Below, one piece after another: positions 54,322 through 63,923 of a stretch of 64,000 bases of DNA. The notes beneath the pieces are model-generated. The model had not been told where the DNA came from and did not search any database. It saw nothing but the letters and a program-made list of their open reading frames with translations. Origin of the DNA: Rubrivivax sp. (lineage in GTDB: Bacteria > Pseudomonadota > Gammaproteobacteria > Burkholderiales > Burkholderiaceae_C); contig JADCGP010000022.1 of assembly GCA_020248915.1 (NCBI GenBank), positions 37,754 to 101,753 on the forward strand, in the 5' to 3' direction. The stretch's first letter is position 1, and every line of letters begins with the position of its first letter. Both the position numbers and the translations under genes were made by a program.

Positions 54322-54342
54322 GGCGGCGGCGGCGGCGGCGGC
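54322..54342. repeat. trinucleotide repeat next to a LysR start
   Basis: Seven GGC units in a row lie immediately upstream of the LysR start codon (GCC units on the coding strand). Changes in copy number would alter the leader and spacing of any ribosome-binding site. Confidence 0.85.
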
Positions 54343-54448
54343 GGGGAGCCCGGCGCGCCCGCGCAGTGTCGGCAGGCCGGGCCGCCGGCGCATCAGGGAA
54401 AGCCTCGGCGGGGCTGGCCGCCCAGGCGGCCCAGGCCGCTCTGGGCGT

Positions 54449-54486
54449 TCAGGCCGCTCAGACCGCTCAGACCGCTCAGACCGCGG
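54449..54486 (-). repeat. 9-bp repeat giving four in-frame stop codons at the serA end
   Basis: On the minus strand the unit TGAGCGGTC is repeated, so serA ends in TGA and meets three more in-frame TGA codons at 9-base intervals (54476-54478, 54467-54469, 54458-54460, 54449-54451). The last full unit reads TGAGCGGCC. Confidence 0.85.
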
Positions 54487-55681
54487 CCTCCGGCAGGTAG
54501 CGCACCGCGAGCACCCCCTCGATCGCGCCGAGCGCCTGCAGCACCGCCGGGTCGACTGCGCTGTCGACGTCGACCAGCGTATAGGCCATCGCGCCGCGGC
54601 TCTTGTTGACCATGTTGTGGATGTTCAGCCCGGCACGCGCCATCGTCGTCGAGATCTGGCCCAGCATGTTGGGCACGTTGCTGTTGGCGATGGCGACGCG
54701 GAAGCGCGACTCGCGCTCCATCCGCACCGAGGGGAAGTTGACGGCGTTGGCGACCTCCCCGTGCTCGAGGTAGGCACGCAGCTGCTGCACCGCCATCACC
54801 GCGCAGTTCTCCTCGGCCTCGCGGGTGCTCGCGCCCAGGTGGGGCAGCGCGATCACGCCGCGCCGCCCGATCGTGGCCGGGCTCGGGAAGTCGCAGACGT
54901 AGTGGGCCAGCCGCCCCGTGCCGAGGGCCTCGGCCACCGCGGCGTCGCTGACCACGCCCTCGCGGCTGAAGTTCAGCAGCACGGCGCCCTCGCGCATCAG
55001 GCCGATGTTGCCGTCGTTGACGAGGTGGCGCGTGGCCTCCACGAGCGGGACGTGCAGGGTCACGAACTGCGCGCTGCGCAGCACCTCGTTGACGCTCGCC
55101 GCGCGCCGCACCTGCGACGGCAGGCTCCAGGCCGCGTCGACCGTGATGTCGGGGTCGTGGCCGAGCACGTTCATGCCGAGCCGGATCGCCGCATCGGCGA
55201 CCAGGCAGCCGATCCGCCCCAGACCGACGATGCCCAGCGTCTGGCCGGCCAGCTCGAAGCCGGCGAAGGCCTTCTTGCCGTCCTCGATCTGCCGGTCGAG
55301 GTCGGGCGCCCCGGGGTCGAGGCGGGCCACGAACTGCAGCGCCGGCGCCACCTGCCGCGCCGCCATCAGCATGCCGCACAGCACCAGTTCCTTGACCGCG
55401 TTGGCGTTGGCGCCCGGCGCGTTGAACACCGGCACGCCGCGCGCGCTCAGGGCCTGCACCGGGATGTTGTTGGTGCCGGCGCCGGCCCGCGCGACGGCCC
55501 GCAGGCCCGACGGCAGCGGCATCGCCTGCATGTCGGCGCTGCGCACCAGGATCGCGGCCGGGTCGGCCACGTCCTTGCCGACACGGTAGCGCTCGGGCGG
55601 CAGCAGCGCCAGGCCGCCGGCCGCGATCTGGTTGAGCACCAGCACGCCCAGGCGTGCCGGCGCGGCGGCCGGGTCAGCCAT
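54476..55681 (-). CDS. serA: D-3-phosphoglycerate dehydrogenase with C-terminal ACT domain
   Basis: A 401-residue 2-hydroxyacid dehydrogenase for the first step of serine synthesis. It has the nucleotide motif [16 protein letters not shown], the catalytic Arg in [16 protein letters not shown] and the catalytic His in [17 protein letters not shown]. The C-terminal ACT domain ([23 protein letters not shown]) likely gives serine feedback. The usual extra domain of long SerA forms is absent. It overlaps serC by 8 bp. Confidence 0.93.
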   Translation of the reverse strand: MADPAAAPARLGVLVLNQIAAGGLALLPPERYRVGKDVADPAAILVRSADMQAMPLPSGLRAVARAGAGTNNIPVQALSARGVPVFNAPGANANAVKELVLCGMLMAARQVAPALQFVARLDPGAPDLDRQIEDGKKAFAGFELAGQTLGIVGLGRIGCLVADAAIRLGMNVLGHDPDITVDAAWSLPSQVRRAASVNEVLRSAQFVTLHVPLVEATRHLVNDGNIGLMREGAVLLNFSREGVVSDAAVAEALGTGRLAHYVCDFPSPATIGRRGVIALPHLGASTREAEENCAVMAVQQLRAYLEHGEVANAVNFPSVRMERESRFRVAIANSNVPNMLGQISTTMARAGLNIHNMVNKSRGAMAYTLVDVDSAVDPAVLQALGAIEGVLAVRYLPEAAV

Positions 55682-56756
55682 GGCGGGCCTCGAACTCCTT
55701 CATGTAGTCCACCAGCGCCTGCACGCCCGCGAGCGGCATCGCGTTGTAGATCGACGCCCGCATGCCGCCCACCGAGCGGTGGCCCTTGAGCTGCACCATG
55801 CCGCGCGCCTCCGCCCCCTTCAGGAACTCGCTGTCCAGCGCGTCGTCGGCGAGCCTGAACGGCACGTTCATCCAACTGCGGCAGTCGCGCGCCACCGGCG
55901 CCCTGAAGAAAGCCGTCGTGTCGAGGTGGTCGTACAGCAGCGCGGCCTTGGCGCGGTTGTGCGCCTCCATCGCCGCCAGCCCGCCCTGCGCCTGCAGCCA
56001 CTTGAACACCAGCCCGGCGATGTAGATGGCGTAGGTGGGAGGCGTGTTGTACATGCTGTCGTTGTCGGCCACCGTCCTGTAGTCGAAGGCGCTGGGCAGC
56101 AGCGGGTGCGGCTGGCCGATCAGGTCGTCGCGGACGATCACCAGCGTCAGGCCCGAGGGGCCGATGTTCTTCTGCGCGCCGGCGTAGATCAGGCCGTACC
56201 GCGACACGTCGAGCGGGCGCGACAGGATCTCGCTGCTCAGGTCGGCCACCAGCGGCACGTCGCCAGTGTCGGGCACCCAGTGGTACTGCACGCCGCCGAT
56301 CGTCTCGTTGCCGCAGATGTGGACATAGGCCGCGTCCGGGTCGAGCTTCCAGGTCTCGCGCGGCGGGATCGTCGTGTAGCCGCTGTCCGCGGCGCTCGCG
56401 GCGACGTTGACGGCGCAGTACTTGCGCGCCTCCTTGATCGACTTGCGGCTCCATTCGCCGGTGTCGATGTAGTCGGCCCCCGACTTGCCGCGCAGCAGGT
56501 TCATCGGGACGATGGCGTTCTCCGCGATTGCGCCCCCCTGCATGAACAGCACCCGGTAGCCGGCGGGCACGGCGAGCAGGCTGCGCAGCAGCGCCTCGGC
56601 CTCCTCGGCGATGGCGATGAACTCCTTGCCGCGGTGGCTCATCTCCATCACGCCCATGCCGCTGCCGTGCCAGTCGAGCATCTCCTCCGCGGCCTGGCGC
56701 AGCACGGGCTCGGGCAGTGCCGCGGGTCCGGCGCTGAAGTTGAATACGCGGGTCAT
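55674..56756 (-). CDS. serC: phosphoserine aminotransferase
   Basis: A 360-residue PLP enzyme, the second step of serine synthesis and also acting in pyridoxal phosphate synthesis. [15 protein letters not shown] at the start, GKEF after SHR, and the PLP Lys in [12 protein letters not shown] are diagnostic, as is the final MRASIYNAM region. AGGAAGG lies upstream of the ATG. It is the first gene of a serC-serA operon. Confidence 0.95.
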   Translation of the reverse strand: MTRVFNFSAGPAALPEPVLRQAAEEMLDWHGSGMGVMEMSHRGKEFIAIAEEAEALLRSLLAVPAGYRVLFMQGGAIAENAIVPMNLLRGKSGADYIDTGEWSRKSIKEARKYCAVNVAASAADSGYTTIPPRETWKLDPDAAYVHICGNETIGGVQYHWVPDTGDVPLVADLSSEILSRPLDVSRYGLIYAGAQKNIGPSGLTLVIVRDDLIGQPHPLLPSAFDYRTVADNDSMYNTPPTYAIYIAGLVFKWLQAQGGLAAMEAHNRAKAALLYDHLDTTAFFRAPVARDCRSWMNVPFRLADDALDSEFLKGAEARGMVQLKGHRSVGGMRASIYNAMPLAGVQALVDYMKEFEARHG

Positions 56757-57007
56757 CGGCAAGGCCTTCCTGGAGTCGTCGGGGGAGGGGCGGGCGGCCG
56801 ATGATAGGCGGCGGCGCGGGCATCGGCACCACGCCCGGCCCCCCGCGCCGGGCCCGCCGGAGGGTCCGGCGCGCCGGGCGTGGGCGGACATCGGTCATGC
56901 TCGCCGCCGTCAGCGCGTGGCCGACTGCGCGGAACCCTGGAACGGGGGAGTCGGGCTCGGGCCAAGGGGGGGCTAGCATCTGCTGGTTCAGCTCTGCGGA
57001 GACCCCG

Positions 57008-59776
57008 ATGCGCATCTTGCTCCCACCGCAGCGCGTGCTCGCCCTGGCCCTGGTCGTGCTCGCCGCCTGCGGCTCCGATCCGTCCGCGCCCCAGCTGATC
57101 GAGGCAGCTCGGGCGCATCTTGACAAGGGGGAGTCCGCCGCCGCGATCATCGAGCTCAAGCGAGCACTGGACAAGCAGCCGCAGTCGGTACAGGCGCGCC
57201 AGCTGCTCGGCAAGGCGCTGCTGGCCAAGGGCGATGCTGCAGGCGCCGTCGTCGAGCTGCAGAAGGCGCGCGAGCTCGGCCTGCCGGCCGAGCAGGTCGT
57301 CCTCGACCTCGCACGGGCGCTGCTTGCAACCGGCCAGGGCGGCCAGGCCGTCACGGAGCTGCAGGGCGTCAAGCCGGCCGACCCGGCTGTGCTGGCCGAG
57401 GTCCGCACCCTGCAGGCCGCCGCGCTGGCCAGCCAGCGCCAGGCCGGCGAGGCGCGGGCGCTGCTCGACGAGGCGCTGCTGCTGCGCCCGGACTACGCGC
57501 CCGCGGTTGTCGCCCGGGCGCAGCTCGACGCAGCCGAGGGCCGCAGCGACGACGCGCTCGCCCAGGTCGAGGCGCTGTGGACCCGCGACAAGACCCAGGA
57601 GGCGGCCGGGCTGATGAAGGCCGCGCTGCTTCTGCATGCGCGCCGCGATGTCGAAGGCGCGATGCAGGCCTACCGCGAGGTGGCGCAGGCGCACCCGCGC
57701 TCGGTGGCGGCGCGCGACGGTGTCGCGCAGCTGCTGTTGCGCAGCGGGAAGGTCGAGGAGGCCAAGGCCGAGCTGGCCGAGCTTCAGAAGGTGGCGCCGA
57801 AGCGCCCGGAAACGCTGCTGCTGCAGGCCCAGCTGGCCTATGCCGCGCGCGACTACGCGGTCACCCGCGAACTGACGACCCAGCTGCTGGGCGCGGTGCC
57901 GAACCACATGCAGACGCTGCTGCTGGCCGCGGCCACCGAGATGAGCACTCAGCGCTGGTCGCAGGCGCAGTCGCTGCTGGCGCGATTGCTGAAGTCCCAC
58001 CCCGAGAGCGTGCTCGGACGCCGGCTGATGGCGCAGACGCTGATGGCCCTGGGCCAGGCCGACAAGGCGGTGGAAGTGCTGCAGCCGGTGGTCGACAGCC
58101 CGGCGGCCGACGCCGAGACCCTCGCGCAGGCCGGCAGCGCCATGCTGCGTGCCGGCGACGTCCAGCGTGCCCAGGCCGCGTTCCAGCGCGCCGTCAAGAC
58201 CCGCCCGGACGACCCTTCGGCGCGCACCGCGCTGGCGATGATGCAGATGGCGCGCGGCGAGTCCGGCGCCGGCCTGTCGAACCTGCAATCCATCGCCTCG
58301 GGCGAGCAGGCCTCGATGGCCGACCTCGCGCTCGTGGCCGCGCGCATGTCGCAGAACGACGCCAAGGGGGCGCTCGCGGCGCTGGACCGGCTGCAGCGCA
58401 AGGAACCGGGCAACGTGATCGCGGACGTGCTGCGCGGGCAGGTGCTGTTCGCGCAGGGCGACACCGCCGGGGCTGCTGCGGCCTACCAGCAGGCGCTGAA
58501 GAAGGACCCCAAGGCCTTTGGCGCGGTCGCTGGCCTGGCGGGGCTGGATGCGCGCGCAGACCGCATCGACGAGGCGCGCAAGCGCCTGGCCGACTTCGCG
58601 AAGGCCAACCCGGCCGACGGCCGCGCACCGCTGACGCTGGCCCGCCTAGAGCGGCGGATCGGCGCGGCCGATGCCACCGTCGTGGCCGCGCTGCGCCAGG
58701 CGGTGAAGGCCGACCCCGGCCTCGTGGCGGCGCGCATCGAACTCGTCGGCACGCTGCAGGCGCAGGGGGACCGCGCCGGTGCGCTGGAGGCGGCGCGCGA
58801 TGCCGCGGCGGCGCTGCCCGACCACGCCGGGGTGCTCGACCTGCTCGGCAGGTCGCAACTGGCGGCCGGCGAGGCGCAGGCCGCCGTGAGCACCTTCAGG
58901 CAGCTCGTGGCGATGCAGCCGCGGCAGGTGCTGCCGCTGCTGCGCATGGTGGACGCGCAGCTGGCCGCCAAGAACGCGTCCGGGGCGGCCGAGGCGCTGC
59001 GCCAGGCCGGTGAGCTCGATGCCGACAACCCCGCCGTGCTCCGCGGCCGCGCGCTGCTGGCCTCGATGGAGGGGCGCACGCAGGAGGCGCTGGCGCATGC
59101 CCGCAAGCTGCAGTCGATGCAGCCCGCCGCCGCCTTCGGCCACGTCGTCGAGGCCGAGGTGGCGCGGCGCGCCGGCAACCACGCGCTCGCAGCGGCCGCG
59201 TTCCGCTCCGCGCTGCAGCGCGAGAAGTCCAGCGGTCTGGCCACCAGCCTGCACGACGCGCTGCTGGCGGCCGGCGACCGTCCGGCGGCGGACCGGATGG
59301 CCGCGGACTGGATCCGCGAGAACCCGAAGGACATCGGCTTCCGCTACCACATGGGATCCGTGGCGGCCTCCCGCCGGGACTGGGCTGCAGCCGAGGCGCA
59401 TTACCGCGCCGTGGTGGAGGTGCAGCCGCGCCACGGGCCGGCGCTCAACAACATCGCCTGGCTGATGATCCAGCAGGGCAAGCCCGGCGCCACCGCGATC
59501 GCCGAGCGCGCCAACACGCTGCTGCCCGACCGTCCGGCGGTGCTCGACACGCTGTCGCTCGCGCTGCAGAAGGACGGCCGGATCGAGCAGGCCACCGAGC
59601 TGCAGAAGCGCGCCGCCCAGCTCGAGCCCCGCAACGGCGACTACCGGCTGCGGCTGGCCGAGCTGCTGATCGCGAGCGGCGACAAGTCGCGCGCCCGCGA
59701 GGAGCTGCGCGCGCTGCAGAACCGGCAGGACTTCGCGCGTCAGGCCGAGGTGACCGCGCTGCTCGCGCGGCTGTAA
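57008..59776 (+). CDS. prsT: TPR-repeat lipoprotein, PEP-CTERM system PrsT type
   Basis: A 922-residue lipoprotein made almost entirely of tetratricopeptide repeats. The lipobox is V-L-A-A-C (Cys21) after a short signal; GGAGA precedes the ATG. Recurrent 34-residue units such as GDAAGAVVELQKARELG and WAAAEAHYRAVVEVQPRHGPALNNIAWL fill the rest. Length and design match the PEP-CTERM-system TPR lipoprotein found with exosortase A and exopolysaccharide genes. No exosortase or polysaccharide gene is in the window. The alternative is a generic TPR lipoprotein. Confidence 0.8.
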   Translation: MRILLPPQRVLALALVVLAACGSDPSAPQLIEAARAHLDKGESAAAIIELKRALDKQPQSVQARQLLGKALLAKGDAAGAVVELQKARELGLPAEQVVLDLARALLATGQGGQAVTELQGVKPADPAVLAEVRTLQAAALASQRQAGEARALLDEALLLRPDYAPAVVARAQLDAAEGRSDDALAQVEALWTRDKTQEAAGLMKAALLLHARRDVEGAMQAYREVAQAHPRSVAARDGVAQLLLRSGKVEEAKAELAELQKVAPKRPETLLLQAQLAYAARDYAVTRELTTQLLGAVPNHMQTLLLAAATEMSTQRWSQAQSLLARLLKSHPESVLGRRLMAQTLMALGQADKAVEVLQPVVDSPAADAETLAQAGSAMLRAGDVQRAQAAFQRAVKTRPDDPSARTALAMMQMARGESGAGLSNLQSIASGEQASMADLALVAARMSQNDAKGALAALDRLQRKEPGNVIADVLRGQVLFAQGDTAGAAAAYQQALKKDPKAFGAVAGLAGLDARADRIDEARKRLADFAKANPADGRAPLTLARLERRIGAADATVVAALRQAVKADPGLVAARIELVGTLQAQGDRAGALEAARDAAAALPDHAGVLDLLGRSQLAAGEAQAAVSTFRQLVAMQPRQVLPLLRMVDAQLAAKNASGAAEALRQAGELDADNPAVLRGRALLASMEGRTQEALAHARKLQSMQPAAAFGHVVEAEVARRAGNHALAAAAFRSALQREKSSGLATSLHDALLAAGDRPAADRMAADWIRENPKDIGFRYHMGSVAASRRDWAAAEAHYRAVVEVQPRHGPALNNIAWLMIQQGKPGATAIAERANTLLPDRPAVLDTLSLALQKDGRIEQATELQKRAAQLEPRNGDYRLRLAELLIASGDKSRAREELRALQNRQDFARQAEVTALLARL

Positions 59777-59784
59777 AGTCTGCT

Positions 59785-59803
59785 GTCGCGGCGCTCGCGC
59801 GAC
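59785..59803 (+). terminator. GC-rich hairpin after the TPR lipoprotein
   Basis: GTCGCG, a 7-base loop and CGCGAC form a hairpin about 10 bases past the stop. No U-tract follows, so it is a weak candidate. Confidence 0.35.
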
Positions 59804-59840
59804 CGGCGCAAGGGTGCCGCGGCGGCCGGCAGCGGGGCCT

Positions 59841-59854
59841 TGATCGCGATCAAG
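59841..59854 (+). promoter_or_regulatory. FNR/Anr-type binding site upstream of uspA-like gene
   Basis: TTGATCGCGATCAA is a perfect match to the FNR/Anr/CRP-like consensus TTGAT-N4-ATCAA. A plausible -10 box TACATT lies at 59875-59880, placing the site centre near -40, the position of an activator overlapping the -35 region. The start codon is 75 bases further on. Confidence 0.8.
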
Positions 59855-59874
59855 CGGCCCCCCCGGGTCGCCCC

Positions 59875-59880
59875 TACATT
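59875..59880 (+). promoter_or_regulatory. candidate -10 element of the FNR-dependent promoter
   Basis: TACATT is the only AT-rich hexamer at suitable distance downstream of the FNR-type site; no -35 box is needed if the activator binds there. Confidence 0.45.
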
Positions 59881-59928
59881 GACCTCATCGGGGCTTCCCG
59901 CCCCGGCTGCTGCAGCGAGACCCGCGCC

Positions 59929-60372
59929 ATGTTCAAGCATCTGCTCGTGCCGGTGGACGGCACCGAACTGTCCGACCGTGCCGCCGAGGTCAGCCTCGGT
60001 CTGGCCGCCAAGCTCGGCGCCCGCGTCACCGGCTTCGTCGCCGAGCCCTTCCCCGACCTGCCGACGATGGCGTCGACCGCGGCGGCCTACCAGCGCGAGG
60101 CCCACGAGCACGAGGCGCGCACCGAGGAGCACGCGCGCCAGGTGCTGGCGGCCTTCGAGGCGCGCGCGGCGGCGGCCGGCGTGCCCTTCGAGGGCCGCTT
60201 CGCCCGCAACGACGACATCGATGACGCCATCGCGCACGCCGCCGCGGCGCAGGGCTGCGACCTGATCGTCATGGTCACCCACGGCCGCGGCGCCTTCGGC
60301 GAACTGCTGTTCGGCAGCCACACCAAGAACGTGATGTCGCGCACCAAGCTGCCGCTGCTGGTGCTGCACTGA
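59929..60372 (+). CDS. universal stress protein (UspA family)
   Basis: A 147-residue single-domain UspA protein. [17 protein letters not shown] at the start and the ATP-binding-type G-x2-G-x9-G-S/T motif in [19 protein letters not shown] are present. Family members help survival in low oxygen or growth arrest. The FNR-type site upstream predicts induction under oxygen limitation. It lies 89 bases before nrdJ. Confidence 0.93.
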   Translation: MFKHLLVPVDGTELSDRAAEVSLGLAAKLGARVTGFVAEPFPDLPTMASTAAAYQREAHEHEARTEEHARQVLAAFEARAAAAGVPFEGRFARNDDIDDAIAHAAAAQGCDLIVMVTHGRGAFGELLFGSHTKNVMSRTKLPLLVLH

Positions 60373-60461
60373 AGAGCCGGCGGGCGGGCCCGGCGCCCGC
60401 CGTCGGGGCCCTGCCGTCTCGCTGCGGCCCGGCGCTCCGGCACCCCGGACATCGCCCCACC

Positions 60462-63374
60462 ATGACTGCCGCCCCTGCCGCGCCCGCACCGCACCGGCGT
60501 GCGGGCCTGCCCGCGCAGCCGATCAGCCTGGAGGTGCTGGCCGAGAAGTACGCCAAGGGTGACGAGCGGGACGCCGCCGACGTGCACGCCCGCGTGGCAC
60601 GCGCGCTGGCACGCGCCGAGGCGGAGCACGAGCGTGCGCACTGGGAGCGGCGCTTCGCCGAGGCGCTGGCCGCGGGCTTCGTGCCGGCCGGCCGCATCCA
60701 GTCGGCAGCCGGCACGCCGCTGTCGGCCACGCTGATCAACTGCTTCGTGCAGCCGGTGGGTGACAGCATCACGCAGGCCCACGAGGGCTTCCCGGGCATC
60801 TACACGGCGCTGGCCGAGGCGGCCGAGACGATGCGCCGCGGCGGCGGCGTCGGCTATGACTTCAGCCGCATCCGCCCGCGCGGCGCCTGGGTCGAGAGCA
60901 CGCAGAGCAGCGCCAGCGGGCCGGTCAGCTACATGCACGTCTTCGACCGCAGCTGCGAGACGGTGGAGAGCGCCGGCGCGCGGCGTGGCGCCCAGATGGG
61001 CGTGCTGCGCTGCGACCATCCCGACATCGAGGAGTTCATCCATGCCAAGGACGAGGGCGGGCTGAGGAACTTCAACCTGTCGGTCGGCGTCACCGACGCC
61101 TTCCTGCACGCCGTGCAGGCCGACGCCGAGGTCGAGCTCGTGCACCGTGCCGAGCCGGGCCCGGCGCTGAAGGCGGCCGGCGCCGCGCAGCGCGCCGACG
61201 GGCAGTGGGTCTACCGCCGCGCCAGGGCGCGCGCGCTGTGGGACCAGGTCATGCGCTCGACCTACGACCACGCCGAGCCCGGCGTGCTGTTCCTCGACAC
61301 GATCCAGCGCGACGACAACCTCGCGTACTGCGAGACGATCACCTGCACCAACCCCTGCGGCGAGCAGCCCCTGCCGCCCTATGGCTGCTGCTGCTTGGGC
61401 TCGATCGACCTGACGCGTTTCGTGCGCGACCCCTTCGGCCCCGCCGCACGCTTCGACGAGGCGGGCTTCGCGGCGCTGGCGGCTACCGCCGTGCGCATGC
61501 TTGACAACGTGCTCGACGTCACCGTCTGGCCACTGCCGCAGCAGCAGGAGGAAGCGCGCCGAAAGCGCCGTGTCGGCCTGGGCTTCACCGGGCTGGGCGA
61601 CGCGCTCGTGATGCTGAACCTGCGCTACGACGGCGAGCCCGGGCGCCGGATGGCCGCGCGCATCGCCGAGGTGCTGCGCGACGCGGCCTACGGGGCGAGC
61701 TGTGACCTCGCGCGCGAACGCGGCGCCTTCCCGCTGTTCGACGCCGACCGCTACCTGGGCGCACCCGGGCCCGGCAGCGGTGCGACCTTCGCCTCGCGGC
61801 TGCCGGCGGCGTTGCAGGCGCGCATCCGCACCCATGGCCTGCGCAACTCGCACCTGGTATCGATCGCGCCCACCGGCACGATCAGCCTGGCCTTCGCCGA
61901 CAACGCCAGCAACGGCATCGAGCCGGCGTTCAGCTGGACCTACACTCGCAGGAAGCGCACGGCCGACGGCGGGTTCAGGGAGTACCGGGTCGAGGACCAC
62001 GCGTGGCGCCTGTACCGCCACCTATTCGGCGATGACGCTCCGTTGACGCCGGCCTTCGTGACGGCGCTCGAGATGAGTGCGCTCGACCACGCGGCGATGG
62101 TGGCGGCGGTGGCGCCCTACGTCGACAGCGCGATCAGCAAGACCGTCAACGTGCCTGCCGACTACCCGTACGAGGACTTCAAGGACCTGTACCTGCAGGC
62201 CTGGCGCGGCGGCGCGAAGGGCCTGGCCACCTACCGGCCCAACGCGGTGCTCGGCTCGGTGCTGAGCGCGGCTGCCGAGCCGGCCGCGCCGATGGCCATC
62301 GAGGAGTCGGTCCACGAGGCCAACCGCCGGATGGTGCTCGAGCGCGCGCCGCAGCCGGTGCTGGCCAGCCTGCGCTGGCCCGGCCGCCCCGAGCTTCCCG
62401 GCGGCAACGCCGCCTGGACCTACCTGATCCAGCACGCGTTCGGCGACTTCGCCCTGTTCGTGGGCGAGGAGGGCACGCCGCCGCGCCCGTTCGAGGTCTG
62501 GGTCAACGGCGCCGAGCAGCCGCGGGCGCTCGGCGCGCTGGCCAAGACGCTGTCGATGGACCTGCGCACCAACGATGCCGCCTGGCTGCGCCTCAAGCTC
62601 GACGCGCTGGCCACCGTGGCCGAGGAGCACGGCTTCGAGATGCCGTTCCCGCCCAGCGGCGAGAAGCGGCGCTTCCCCGGCGTCGTGGCGGCGATGGCCG
62701 CCGTGCTGCGCTGGCGCTGCGAGCAGCTGGGCGCGCTGGGCGGGCCGGCCGACGCGGGACCGACCCCGGTGATCGACGCGATGTTCGCCCGCGACGAGCC
62801 GCGCACCGGCACCGAGGGCACGCTCGCCTGGGCCGTCGACATCGACAACCCGGCCAGCGGCGAGGCCTTCACGCTGACGCTGAAGGAGGTGACGCTGGCG
62901 GTGCCCGGCGGGGGCAGCACGACGCGTCCGTGCGCGATCGGCTTCTCGGGCAACTACCCGCGCGCCCTAGACGGCCTGGCGCGCGTGCTGTCGCTGGACA
63001 TGCGTGTCGTCGACCCGGCCTGGATCGGCATGAAGCTGCGCAAGCTGCTGAACTATGCCGAGCCGCTCGGCTCGTTCATGGCCTTCGTGCCCGGCGCCCG
63101 CGACGGCGTGCGCCGGCAGCAGCTGTGGCCATCCACCGTGGCCTATGTCGCGCGCCTCGTGATTCACCGCTACGCGATGCTGGGCGTGCTCGACACCGAG
63201 GGCCGGCCGCTCGCGCCGATGGGCGTGCTCGCCGCGCCGGGCCCGGCGGCCGCGGGCGGCGCCGCGCCGCCGATGGCCGGCCGGCGCTGCCCGGAGTGCG
63301 GCAACGACACGCTGATCCACAAGGACGGCTGCGAGTTCTGCACCGCCTGCGGTTACGTCGGGCAGTGCGGCTGA
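60462..63374 (+). CDS. nrdJ: adenosylcobalamin-dependent (class II) ribonucleotide reductase
   Basis: A 970-residue enzyme making deoxyribonucleotides with a B12-generated thiyl radical; it works with or without oxygen. Cys94 (LINCF) and Cys310 are the likely redox pair, and Cys299 in TNPCGEQ the radical site with Asn297 and Glu301 (NPCGE). [14 protein letters not shown] and [22 protein letters not shown] complete the family core. The C-terminal 28 residues (943-970) form a Cys-rich zinc ribbon with CPEC and CEFCTAC for re-reduction. No partner subunit is needed. Confidence 0.95.
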   Translation: MTAAPAAPAPHRRAGLPAQPISLEVLAEKYAKGDERDAADVHARVARALARAEAEHERAHWERRFAEALAAGFVPAGRIQSAAGTPLSATLINCFVQPVGDSITQAHEGFPGIYTALAEAAETMRRGGGVGYDFSRIRPRGAWVESTQSSASGPVSYMHVFDRSCETVESAGARRGAQMGVLRCDHPDIEEFIHAKDEGGLRNFNLSVGVTDAFLHAVQADAEVELVHRAEPGPALKAAGAAQRADGQWVYRRARARALWDQVMRSTYDHAEPGVLFLDTIQRDDNLAYCETITCTNPCGEQPLPPYGCCCLGSIDLTRFVRDPFGPAARFDEAGFAALAATAVRMLDNVLDVTVWPLPQQQEEARRKRRVGLGFTGLGDALVMLNLRYDGEPGRRMAARIAEVLRDAAYGASCDLARERGAFPLFDADRYLGAPGPGSGATFASRLPAALQARIRTHGLRNSHLVSIAPTGTISLAFADNASNGIEPAFSWTYTRRKRTADGGFREYRVEDHAWRLYRHLFGDDAPLTPAFVTALEMSALDHAAMVAAVAPYVDSAISKTVNVPADYPYEDFKDLYLQAWRGGAKGLATYRPNAVLGSVLSAAAEPAAPMAIEESVHEANRRMVLERAPQPVLASLRWPGRPELPGGNAAWTYLIQHAFGDFALFVGEEGTPPRPFEVWVNGAEQPRALGALAKTLSMDLRTNDAAWLRLKLDALATVAEEHGFEMPFPPSGEKRRFPGVVAAMAAVLRWRCEQLGALGGPADAGPTPVIDAMFARDEPRTGTEGTLAWAVDIDNPASGEAFTLTLKEVTLAVPGGGSTTRPCAIGFSGNYPRALDGLARVLSLDMRVVDPAWIGMKLRKLLNYAEPLGSFMAFVPGARDGVRRQQLWPSTVAYVARLVIHRYAMLGVLDTEGRPLAPMGVLAAPGPAAAGGAAPPMAGRRCPECGNDTLIHKDGCEFCTACGYVGQCG

Positions 63375-63544
63375 CGCCGGGCGCGGCATCGACGGGCGGG
63401 GCTGTGCACGACCAAGGAGGATTCACCACCGAGGACTGCTTGGCGATCGGCAGCGCCTACTTCGCCAGAGGGTTCGGCGTCGAGCCGGCAGCCTGACCGT
63501 CTCGACCGCCGCGCACGCGGGGGCATGGTATGCGTCCGGCTAAC

Positions 63545-63829
63545 TCACCTTGAACCCGCTGCTGCGCGCACAGTTTCGTTGACTCTGGTGAACTCCTCCA
63601 CTCGAATCTTCTCAGCCTGCAAGTCTTGATCGTGGCCCCTCTTATTCAACCAAAAAACAACCCCCGCGAAGACCAGCACCGAGCTTGCAGCGGCCACGAA
63701 GGTGGACGCGACTCGGAGCTTGCGAGTCGGATCGCCCTCGGCTCGCGAATGAACCGCGAGGGTAACGCCCGCGATGGCCAGAGTGACACCACAGGCAGGT
63801 ATGGCCCGGACAAGCGCCCAAAACGCCAC
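63545..63829 (-). CDS. small two-helix membrane protein, unknown
   Basis: A 94-residue protein starting at GTG 63829 with two hydrophobic segments (about 8-26 and 43-60), a polar loop between them and a charged tail (KIRVEEFTRVNETVR) that may form a short coiled coil. Its DNA is clearly less GC-rich than the rest of the window, hinting at recent acquisition. It lies beside a transposase gene. No family is recognised. Confidence 0.5.
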   Translation of the reverse strand: MAFWALVRAIPACGVTLAIAGVTLAVHSRAEGDPTRKLRVASTFVAAASSVLVFAGVVFWLNKRGHDQDLQAEKIRVEEFTRVNETVRAAAGSR

Positions 63830-63923
63830 CTGTTCAGCAAGATGCTTCAGCCCATCGAGACGAGTAGCTCACTTTCTGAGCCACCTGGCTGCGACGATGC
63901 GAACTCCGTTGCAGGAGGTCGTG

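Noticed and set aside
63404..63496. Short plus-strand frame after nrdJ starting at GTG with 30 residues
   Set aside because: It has no ribosome-binding site of its own; the nearby AGGAGG lies inside the frame. There is no recognisable motif.
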